NCBI GenBank assembly: GCA_030840515.1
Contig: JAVEEJ010000202.1
Coordinates: 1-21,007, forward strand
Reading direction: 5' to 3'
Length of the DNA: 21,007 bases
DNA from: Frankiaceae bacterium
GTDB lineage: Bacteria > Actinomycetota > Actinomycetes > JAVEEJ01
Positions 15,463 to 21,007 of this stretch are shown here, in pieces. The notes below the pieces were generated by a model. It did not search any database and was not told the origin of the DNA. It was given only the letters and a program-made list of their open reading frames with translations. The first letter of the stretch is position 1; the number at the start of each line of letters is the position of its first letter. Both the position numbers and the translations under genes were made by a program.

Positions 15463-15484
15463 CCGATGACCGAACGGTCATCGG
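15463..15484. promoter_or_regulatory. Perfect 10-bp-arm palindrome in DUF4331 leader
   Basis: Arms CCGATGACCG (15463-15472) and CGGTCATCGG (15475-15484) are exact inverted repeats around AA. It lies between the candidate ECF promoter and the DUF4331 start, so in the 5' leader. The GACCG-NN-CGGTC core looks like sites used by TetR-type repressors; no such gene next to it is known to bind it. It could instead act as an RNA hairpin. Confidence 0.55.
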
Positions 15485-15535
15485 TGGGCGCGGAGCTTTC
15501 GATCGCCTGAAGCACAGGGCGGAAGCTCTGCAGGT

Positions 15536-15563
15536 CCTTCGCGCCAGTCGCACTGCCGGATCA
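15536..15563 (-). promoter_or_regulatory. Candidate ECF promoter of the DUF4331 operon
   Basis: On the minus strand: TGATCC (15563-15558), 16-nt spacer, CGAAGG (15541-15536). The same ATCC-N16-CGAA element with the same spacing precedes DUF4383 and the sigma gene. The predicted start near 15529 leaves a leader of about 90 nt. Confidence 0.65.
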
Positions 15564-15623
15564 CCAGATGGCCAACGGATTTGTGGACTCCGCTGTCACG
15601 ACCACGTCCCGATGCAGCGCGAC

Positions 15624-15651
15624 CAATCCAGCTGGGTCGCTCGTGCGAAGG
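15624..15651 (+). promoter_or_regulatory. Candidate ECF promoter of the DUF4383-sigma operon
   Basis: CAATCC (15624-15629), 16-nt spacer, CGAAGG (15646-15651). Its -10 hexamer is identical to that of the divergent DUF4331 promoter, and the spacing is the same. The predicted start near 15658 leaves a leader of about 46 nt before ATG 15704. Confidence 0.65.
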
Positions 15652-15703
15652 ACTGCCGAACCCGCTCGGCGGCCACGCCGGGTCGAGACCCATGGAGGAA
15701 CAG

Positions 15704-16135
15704 ATGGACAGCACCACTGGCACCGGAACGAAGTCCGTCAACCAGCTCGTCGGCACCGTCTTCGGCGCCGTCTACGTCCTGGTCGGCGTCCTCGGCTTCT
15801 TCGTCGACAGTGACGGCTTCGCCGCCACCAGTGGCGGCAAGCTGCTCGGCATCTTCGAGGTGAACCCGCTTCACAACCTGGCCCACATCGCCATCGGCAT
15901 CGCACTGCTCGTGGCCGCGCGGGCGTTGGCGACGGCTCGCGCTGTCAACGGCACGGTTGGTGCCGCCTACCTGCTCCTCGGCGTTGTCGGGCTGTTCATC
16001 CTCGACTCCAAGGCGAACATCCTGGCGCTCAACGGCGCTGACAACGCGCTCCACTTCGCTAGTGCTGTCGTCCTGCTCGGCGCAGCGCTGGCAGCGGACA
16101 AGCAGGTCGTGACCCGCAGCGGCAACAGCGCCTGA
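15704..16135 (+). CDS. DUF4383 four-helix membrane protein
   Basis: A 143-residue integral membrane protein. ATG 15704 is preferred over ATG 15692 because GGAGGA (15694-15699) then acts as ribosome binding site. Four hydrophobic helices are visible: VNQLVGTVFGAVYVLVGVLG, a segment around NPLHNLAHIAIGIALLVAA, VNGTVGAAYLLLGVVGLFIL and NALHFASAVVLLGAALAA. The VNPLHNLAH and DNALHFA pieces are the conserved marks of DUF4383. The molecular function is unknown. It heads the rightward operon and is divergent from the DUF4331 gene, with a matching promoter element on each side, so both probably answer to the same sigma factor. Confidence 0.85.
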   Translation: MDSTTGTGTKSVNQLVGTVFGAVYVLVGVLGFFVDSDGFAATSGGKLLGIFEVNPLHNLAHIAIGIALLVAARALATARAVNGTVGAAYLLLGVVGLFILDSKANILALNGADNALHFASAVVLLGAALAADKQVVTRSGNSA

Positions 16136-16176
16136 GACCGCGAGTCAGAGGCGAGACGACTGGGCGGGAGAACGAC

Positions 16177-16815
16177 GTGAACCACATGTCCGGGATGACG
16201 GGCCACCACGGCAGCCTGCCCTGGCACCAGCTGGTGCTCGCCCTGATGGCTCTCGCCGCCGTGGCGGCGCTCGCGACCGCTCTGCGTCGCGGGCGCCTCG
16301 GCGAGTCCGTTGCTCAGGGTGAGGCCAGGCGGCCGGCACCGGTTCAGACATCCCTCCGACCGGTGCTGGCCGCGCTGTCCGCTCTCACTGCGACGGCGGC
16401 GGGGATCCACCTTGCGGTGATCCGTGAGCACTTCCTCGAAGACCCGCTGCTCGGCTGGTTCTTCCTGGCGCTGACCGTGAGCCAGCTGGGCTACGCAGCG
16501 ATCCTTCTCGTCCGTCCGAGCCGCCGCCTGCTCGCCGTGGGAATCGTCGGCAACCTCAGCGTCGTGGGCCTGTGGGTCTACACACGCGTTGTCGGGATTC
16601 CCTTCGGCATCGCTGGTGGCGAGCTCGAGGCCGTCGGTGCCGCAGACGTCCTGGCGGCTATGGTCGAGTTGGCGGCCGCGGTGCTTGCAGCCCGCGTGCT
16701 GCGCCGGAGAGCACCCGCAGCCGCCACCGGGGTGCGCCTGACCACGACACACGCCGGGTGGGGTCTGATGGTGGTGTCGATCGCGGGCACCGCGGTCAGC
16801 GCTTTCGGTCACTGA
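16177..16815 (+). CDS. Polytopic membrane protein with Met/His-rich N-terminus
   Basis: A 212-residue protein from GTG 16177 (ATG 16186 is an alternative start). The first residues, NHMSGMTGHHGSLPWHQ, contain several Met and His, a composition seen in copper- or other metal-handling segments. About six membrane helices follow, for example LVLALMALAAVAALATAL, LLGWFFLALTVSQLGYAAILLV, LLAVGIVGNLSVVGLWVYT and DVLAAMVELAAAVLAARVL. I do not recognise a named family, although similar membrane proteins occur beside ECF sigma factors in actinomycetes (from memory). It lies between DUF4383 and the sigma gene on the same strand and is likely in their operon. Confidence 0.75.
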   Translation: MNHMSGMTGHHGSLPWHQLVLALMALAAVAALATALRRGRLGESVAQGEARRPAPVQTSLRPVLAALSALTATAAGIHLAVIREHFLEDPLLGWFFLALTVSQLGYAAILLVRPSRRLLAVGIVGNLSVVGLWVYTRVVGIPFGIAGGELEAVGAADVLAAMVELAAAVLAARVLRRRAPAAATGVRLTTTHAGWGLMVVSIAGTAVSAFGH

Positions 16816-16850
16816 GGTTTAGCAGCCCCAGGGCTCAGCACAGCCCGGAC

Positions 16851-16878
16851 CCATCCGATGTCGCGCCTGGCGCGAACA
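16851..16878 (+). promoter_or_regulatory. Candidate autoregulatory ECF promoter of the sigma gene
   Basis: CCATCC (16851-16856), 16-nt spacer, CGAACA (16873-16878). This matches the two elements at 15536-15563 and 15624-15651 in ATCC, spacing and CGAA. The CCATCC hexamer is also the -35 I remember for M. tuberculosis SigK. A start near 16885 would place the 5'-most ATG (16858) outside the transcript. Confidence 0.65.
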
Positions 16879-16899
16879 CCCATCGTGAGGACAGCCACA

Positions 16900-17517
16900 G
16901 TGACGGTCGCGCGGGTGAGCAACGCCGCGGAGGACGCCGGACTGGTGCGCGACGTCGGTCAGGGCGACCAGGCCGCTTTGGCCGCGCTCTATGACCGTTA
17001 CGGCAAGCCCTGCTACGCCCTGGCCCGGCGCATCCTTGGGGACGACGGCCTCGCCGAGGACGTTGTGCAAGAGGTGTTCCTCGTGCTGTGGAGAGATCCC
17101 TCTCGTTTCGACTCAACCCGCGGCGCGTTCGCCACCTGGCTGCTCTCGACGACGCACCACAAGGCGGTCGACGCGGTGCGACGCGAGGAGAACCACCGCA
17201 AGCGGCGGGCGTCGGCTGATGTGCTCGACAGCTCGATCTCGGACGCGCCGGCCGTCGAGGAGCAGGCCTGGACGGCTGTGCGCCGGACCCAGGTCCGCAG
17301 CGCGCTCGCGACGCTGCCGCCGACGCAACGGGAAGCACTCGGGTTGGCCTACTTGGGCGGCTACACACAGCGGGAGATCGCCGGCCTGACGGGAATCCCG
17401 CTCGGAACCGTCAAGACCAGGATGCTCGCGGGGATGCGTCGCCTGCGCGAGGAGCTGGCCTCCCTCGACGACAGCCCGCGGGGCACCACGCCGACGACGT
17501 CGGGAGAGCCCACATGA
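16900..17517 (+). CDS. ECF sigma factor, SigK-like
   Basis: A 205-residue group 4 sigma factor. Region 2 is AALYDRYGKPCYALARRILG through AEDVVQEVFLVLWRDPSRFD and FATWLLSTTHHKAVDAVRRE; region 4 is LATLPPTQREALGLAYLGGY, TQREIAGLTGIPLGTVKTRM and LAGMRRLREEL. Start choice: the 5'-most ATG at 16858 lies inside the promoter-like element, whereas GTG 16900 has GAGGA (16887-16891) 8 nt upstream; a leaderless GTG at 16885 is also possible. The stop overlaps the anti-sigma ATG by 4 nt, which couples their synthesis. Together with the RskA-like partner this resembles the SigK/RskA type. Predicted targets are its own gene, DUF4383 and the DUF4331 operon. Confidence 0.9.
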   Translation: MTVARVSNAAEDAGLVRDVGQGDQAALAALYDRYGKPCYALARRILGDDGLAEDVVQEVFLVLWRDPSRFDSTRGAFATWLLSTTHHKAVDAVRREENHRKRRASADVLDSSISDAPAVEEQAWTAVRRTQVRSALATLPPTQREALGLAYLGGYTQREIAGLTGIPLGTVKTRMLAGMRRLREELASLDDSPRGTTPTTSGEPT

Positions 17518-18305
17518 CCGACCACTTCGACCACGAGCGCTGGGAAGAGCTCGCTGTCGCTCACGCGCTTGACGCGCTCGAACCATCCGAGGACGTGAGC
17601 TTCCTCGAGCACCTCGCTTCGTGTGCTCGGTGTCGCCGCGTCGTCGACGACGTGCTGGCCACGGCAACGGACCTCGCCCTGGCAGTCGACCCCTCCGACC
17701 CATCGCCCGAGTTCCGCGCCTCGCTCCTCGACGCCGTCGCCTACACCCCGCAAGTCCGCCAGACGCCCGCCGCGCGCCAGGAGCTGCCGGTGCAGCCCCA
17801 GCTCGCTCCTCCCGCGCCGCGCGCCAGCACCGAACCGCCCGGCTTCGTGCGCTGGCTCGTCGGCGCCGCTGCCGCGATCGCGCTGGTGATGGGCATCGGC
17901 TTCGTAGCGACCTACGACGGCTCGCGTGCTCCGGTGGACTCCAGGGTGGCCCAGGCATTCGGCCGCTGCCTGGACGACAACGGCTGCACCCCCATCCGGC
18001 TGCTGGGCTCCGACGGCACGGTGCTGGCGGCCGTCCTGGTACGCGGTAACCGAGCGGAGCTCGTTTCGGAACGGCTCGCCCCCAACCCCGCCGCCAGCAC
18101 CACGTACGTCTTGTGGGCGCAGCACACGGCTGGGCCGGTGAGAGCGGTCGGTGTGTTCGACGTCACCTCGCGCGGGGAGTCCGTGCACGAGCTCGACGCG
18201 CTGCCCTGGAAGATCAGCGAGATCTCCGCGTTCATGGTCTCGAGAGAGGCCGGAAACGTCGCGCCCGCATCTGGGTCTGCGCCGGTGGCCCAGGGCACGG
18301 TCTAG
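17514..18305 (+). CDS. RskA-like membrane anti-sigma factor
   Basis: A 263-residue single-pass protein. The cytoplasmic part has the zinc anti-sigma motif H33-x3-C37-x2-C40 (EHLASCARCR) after the ALDALEPSE helix, the sigma-binding region. A Pro/Gln/Ala-rich linker leads to one membrane helix (about 111-133, WLVGAAAAIALVMGIGFVA). The outer domain matches the RskA C-terminal domain (TYVLWAQHTAGPVRAVGVFDV). Two cysteines, C152 and C158 (RCLDDNGCTP), face the outside just after the helix and could form a disulfide or bind metal. Members hold the sigma factor at the membrane until regulated proteolysis frees it. The ATG overlaps the sigma stop. Confidence 0.9.
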   Translation: MTDHFDHERWEELAVAHALDALEPSEDVSFLEHLASCARCRRVVDDVLATATDLALAVDPSDPSPEFRASLLDAVAYTPQVRQTPAARQELPVQPQLAPPAPRASTEPPGFVRWLVGAAAAIALVMGIGFVATYDGSRAPVDSRVAQAFGRCLDDNGCTPIRLLGSDGTVLAAVLVRGNRAELVSERLAPNPAASTTYVLWAQHTAGPVRAVGVFDVTSRGESVHELDALPWKISEISAFMVSREAGNVAPASGSAPVAQGTV

Positions 18306-18331
18306 AGCTCATCCCCGTCGGGCGCGCCTGT

Positions 18332-18922
18332 TCAGCTGCTGGCTGAGGCCTCCGCGTGGACCGGAGCTCCGTAGCGCAGCCCGTCCATGAGCAGAGACGC
18401 GACCTTGGCGCCGTTCTCCGGCCCACCCGGCTGGTCGCTCATCATGCAGACCCCGCTGAGGGCACGCAGCAGCTCCATGCCCTCCACCCCGGTGCGGATC
18501 GTGCCCGCGTCACCCGCCGCGTCGATCAGGCTTCCGATGGTCGCCCGCACCCGAGCTTGCGAGCTCTCGAACAGGTCCGAGTCGGCGGACACGACTGACT
18601 TGAGGTAGGCCGCCATCCCCTTCTTGGTGGCGACGTAGGCGACGAAGCGCTGCATCCAGGCGGCGAGCGCCTCGTCCGGGGGCAGTGTTGCGCGCAGCTC
18701 CTCCGCCCCTTCGCAGAGCAGGTCGACGTTGTGCCGGTAGACCGCTTCGACGAGGGCGTCACGGGTGGGGAAGTGCCGGTAGAGCGTCCCGATCCCGACG
18801 CACGCTTCCTTGGCGATCGACTCGAGGGAGGCCTCCACGCCGTGGGCGGAGAACGCCTCGGAGGCCACCTCGAGCAGGCGGTCGCGGTTGCGGCAGGCGT
18901 CTGCGCGCTGCGCTCGCACCAT
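18332..18922 (-). CDS. TetR/AcrR-family repressor
   Basis: A 196-residue regulator. The N-terminal helix-turn-helix is clear: RDRLLEVASEAFSAHGVEASLESIAKEACVGIGTLYRHF, in two parts around SLESIAKEACVGIGTLYRHF (about 32-51), followed by PTRDALVEAVYRHN. The C-terminal ligand domain is helical and not diagnostic of an inducer. It is divergent from the MFS exporter gene with a 170-nt shared control region that holds inverted repeats, so it probably represses the exporter and itself until a toxic ligand binds. It ends 26 nt from the convergent anti-sigma gene; no strong terminator is seen between them. Confidence 0.92.
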   Translation of the reverse strand: MVRAQRADACRNRDRLLEVASEAFSAHGVEASLESIAKEACVGIGTLYRHFPTRDALVEAVYRHNVDLLCEGAEELRATLPPDEALAAWMQRFVAYVATKKGMAAYLKSVVSADSDLFESSQARVRATIGSLIDAAGDAGTIRTGVEGMELLRALSGVCMMSDQPGGPENGAKVASLLMDGLRYGAPVHAEASASS

Positions 18923-19092
18923 CCGCCCACTGCTCCTTCGAAACTCCGACGAACTTCGGCCGACATCCGGCTTGACGCTGACATTGGCTTGACAAACCGG
19001 AGGGTGCCTCCGTTATTGTTCCGGAGGCGGCATCCGCTTACGTCAGAAGAGTAAGCCGACCGCCCCGAGACCGCAAGCAAGGAGACGAACCC
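18923..19092. promoter_or_regulatory. Divergent tetR/MFS control region
   Basis: TTGACA at 18989-18994 is a good -35 for the MFS gene, with TTATTG (19013-19018) as -10 after 18 nt. Between and beyond them are three half-sites: CGGAGG (18998-19003), CCTCCG (19007-19012) and CGGAGG (19022-19027). The first two form a palindrome over the promoter spacer, and GCCTCCG/CGGAGGC form another across the -10. GCTTAC (19036-19041) with GTAAGC (19051-19056) is a further inverted repeat in the leader. AAGGAG (19079-19084) is the MFS ribosome binding site. Confidence 0.65.
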
Positions 19093-20586
19093 ATGACGCA
19101 GACCGCCACCCTGGAGTCCCCGCCGAGGATCCCCGAGCCGCCGCAGCGCGACCGCCGCTGGCTTGCGCTCGCCGTGATCGGCGTTGCCCAGCTCATGATC
19201 ATCCTCGATGCGTCCATCGTGAACATCGCGCTCCCCCACGCCCAGGCCGCGCTGCACATCGGCGACGCGCAGCGGCAGTGGGCGCTCACCGCCTACACGC
19301 TGACCTTCGGCGGGCTCCTGCTGCTCGGTGGCCGGGTCGCCGACTACCTGGGCCGCAAGCGCACCTTCCTCATCGGGCTGTTCGGCTTCGCCGGCGCCTC
19401 CGCGTTGGGCGGCCTAGCTCCCTCGGCCGGCTGGTTCTTCGGCGCACGGGCGGTGCAAGGAGCCTTTGCCGCCGTACTCGCACCCGCCGTCCTCTCCCTC
19501 ATCACCACGACCTTCACCGAGGCGCGGGACCGCGCGAAGGCGTTCGCCGTGTACGGCGCCATCTCCGGCACCGGTGCAGCGATCGGTCTGATCGCCGGTG
19601 GCGCCCTGACGGAGTACCTATCGTGGCGCTGGACGCTTCTGGTCAACACCCCGATCGCGTTGATCGTCGCGGTGGCTGCCATCCCGCTGTTGAAGGAGAG
19701 CCGCGCCGAGGGCAACCGCCACTTCGACCTGCCCGGCGCCGTCGTCGCCACGGGTGGACTCGCGACCCTCGTCTATGGATTCACCGAGGCGTCGCTGCAC
19801 GGGTGGACCGCACCGCTGACGTTGACGCTGCTGGCCGTCGCCGTCGTGCTGCTCGCGGCCTTCGTCGCCTGGGAGCGCCGTGCCGCGAACCCGATGCTGC
19901 CCCTGCGAATCGTCCTCGACCGCAATCGCGGTGGCTCCTACCTCGCCTTCTTCCTCGCGACGCTGGGCATCTTCGGCGTCTTCCTGTTCCTCACCTACTA
20001 CTTCCAGGGCGTGCTCGGCTACAGCGCGCTGAAGGCGGGATTTGCCTTCCTGCCCTTCCCACTGGGTGTCATCACCTCGGCGACGATCGCGTCGCGGACG
20101 CTGCCGCGCTTCGGGCCGCGAGCTCTCGCCATCACCGGCTTCTCACTGGCGACGTTGGGCATGCTCTGGCTCACCCAGCTGCCTGCTGAGTCGGCGTACC
20201 TCACCCACGTGGTCCCGTCGATGCTCCTCATCAGCCTGGGGATGGGGCACGTGTTCGTGCCCTTGTCCTCCACCGCGCTGCTCGGCGTCCCGAACCACGA
20301 CGCCGGCGCGGCAAGCGCTCTCGTCAACACGATGCAGCAGATCGGTGGCTCGCTCGGCGTGGCGTTCCTCAACACGATCGCGACCAGCGCCACAGCCTCC
20401 TACGCGGTCAGCCATGGAGGCCCGTCGGCGCAGGCGGCGGTGCACGGCTTCACCACGGCGTTCGGAATCGCCGCGGGAATCCTGGCGCTGACCGTGGTCG
20501 TCGTGGCGGTCGTGATCCGGCCGATCGACCGGAATGAGGCAAGCGCGTACGACGTGTCGGCACTGCCCGAGCCGGTGGCGGCCTGA
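19093..20586 (+). CDS. DHA2-family MFS multidrug exporter (14 TM)
   Basis: A 497-residue membrane antiporter likely driven by the proton gradient. After a 20-residue cytoplasmic N-terminus come the first helix with the DHA2 mark LDASIVNIALP, the WALTAYTLTFGGLLLLGGRVAD helix, the motif A loop DYLGRKR and the antiporter motif C region AISGTGAAIGLIAGGALTEY, then SWRWTLLVNTPIAL. The length and the hydrophobic pattern fit 14 helices. Relatives export antibiotics, dyes or detergents; the substrate is not predictable here. It is the only gene of its unit, divergent from tetR and closed by a strong terminator. Confidence 0.92.
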   Translation: MTQTATLESPPRIPEPPQRDRRWLALAVIGVAQLMIILDASIVNIALPHAQAALHIGDAQRQWALTAYTLTFGGLLLLGGRVADYLGRKRTFLIGLFGFAGASALGGLAPSAGWFFGARAVQGAFAAVLAPAVLSLITTTFTEARDRAKAFAVYGAISGTGAAIGLIAGGALTEYLSWRWTLLVNTPIALIVAVAAIPLLKESRAEGNRHFDLPGAVVATGGLATLVYGFTEASLHGWTAPLTLTLLAVAVVLLAAFVAWERRAANPMLPLRIVLDRNRGGSYLAFFLATLGIFGVFLFLTYYFQGVLGYSALKAGFAFLPFPLGVITSATIASRTLPRFGPRALAITGFSLATLGMLWLTQLPAESAYLTHVVPSMLLISLGMGHVFVPLSSTALLGVPNHDAGAASALVNTMQQIGGSLGVAFLNTIATSATASYAVSHGGPSAQAAVHGFTTAFGIAAGILALTVVVVAVVIRPIDRNEASAYDVSALPEPVAA

Positions 20587-20603
20587 CGCAGGTCGGGCGA
20601 ACA

Positions 20604-20642
20604 GCCGAAGCCCCGTCGCGAACTTCGCGGCGGGGCTTCGGC
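20604..20642. terminator. Strong bidirectional hairpin terminator
   Basis: Arms GCCGAAGCCCCG (20604-20615) and CGGGGCTTCGGC (20631-20642) pair perfectly, and the inner CGCGAA/TTCGCG (20617-20622, 20624-20629) extends the stem to about 19 pairs with one T-G wobble. No U-tract follows, as is usual in GC-rich actinomycetes. It lies between the convergent MFS gene and the gene ending at 20672. Confidence 0.85.
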
Positions 20643-20671
20643 GTCCCCGGCGTCCTGGGATCCGCCGGCAG

Positions 20672-21007
20672 CTAGCTGAGGTTGACCGTGAAGGACCAGC
20701 TGGTGAGCACCGCATTCCCCGTGGTCCGAACCTGCGCCGACAACAACACGTCCCGACCCTGGGCGACGAGCGCCCGCGTTAGGCTCAAGGCCATCCCTGA
20801 CCCGCCCTTGACCTGGATGTTCGGCCCCTGGCTCTCCTGGGGGTCGCTTGCGGCGCACGCCGCGCCGTGGTGCGGGAGGCAGAGGTCGAACGACGCCGTG
20901 CCGCCGCCAGGGAAGCTGTAGAAGCCGCCGCCGAAGCCCACCGCTGCGGCGCTCTTGGGGACCGCGGTGCGCACGGTCACCGTGCCGGCCTGCTCGAGGG
21001 CGGTCAC
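20672..21007 (-). CDS. C-terminal part of a protein of unknown function
   Basis: A frame open to the right window edge and ending at TAG 20674-20672; only the last 111 residues are visible and the true start lies outside. The codons are strongly GC3-rich, which supports real coding. The sequence is rich in beta-forming stretches (GTVTVRTAVP, DVLLSAQVRTTGNAV, SWSFTVNLS) and Gly-rich turns, with two cysteines (DLCLPHHGAACAASD), so it may be the end of a secreted beta-sandwich protein. I do not recognise a family. Confidence 0.6.
   Translation of the reverse strand: MTALEQAGTVTVRTAVPKSAAAVGFGGGFYSFPGGGTASFDLCLPHHGAACAASDPQESQGPNIQVKGGSGMALSLTRALVAQGRDVLLSAQVRTTGNAVLTSWSFTVNLS

Overview
The window is high-GC DNA with dense, often 4-nt-overlapping genes, GTG starts and GC-rich third codon positions. 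Together with the gene families present (a CadI-type protein, a SigK/RskA-like sigma/anti-sigma pair, a class F-like sortase, MscL with a C-terminal zinc ribbon), this points to a free-living actinomycete (Actinomycetota). I cannot name the genus from the sequence alone.

Layout. (1) 1-2452, arsenic/heavy-metal island: the end of a DinB-like gene, a leftward arsR-aquaporin-arsC operon with overlapping genes, and, divergently, a cadI/arsI-type VOC metalloprotein followed by a 51-aa vicinal-cysteine protein. Three related operator-like boxes lie between the divergent promoters. (2) 2453-2647: a strong palindromic hairpin. (3) 2648-6685, housekeeping: an FmdB-type zinc ribbon protein, MTA phosphorylase (mtnP), a SAF/CpaB-like protein, an AGPS-like FAD oxidase, mscL and a small acidic protein. 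(4) tRNA-Arg(CCU) at 6754-6827. (5) 7093-10314: a large membrane PAS-GGDEF-EAL protein for cyclic-di-GMP turnover.

(6) 10295-18305 is the most interesting part: an apparently coherent, ECF-sigma-controlled envelope locus. Leftward are DUF4331 surface protein > sortase > TPR protein > NicO-type nickel/cobalt exporter, every junction a 4-nt overlap. Rightward are DUF4383 membrane protein > polytopic membrane protein with a Met/His-rich N-terminus > ECF sigma factor > RskA-like zinc anti-sigma factor. I find the same promoter-like element, nnATCC-N16-CGAA, with identical spacing at three places: before the DUF4331 operon (minus), before DUF4383 (plus) and before the sigma gene (plus). This suggests one autoregulated regulon building a cell-surface, probably metal- or calcium-linked, system whose function I do not recognise as described.

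(7) 18332-20586: a TetR regulator divergent from a 14-TM DHA2-family MFS exporter, with palindromic operator half-sites in between, then a strong bidirectional terminator. (8) 20672-21007: the C-terminal end of a leftward protein of unknown function running off the window.
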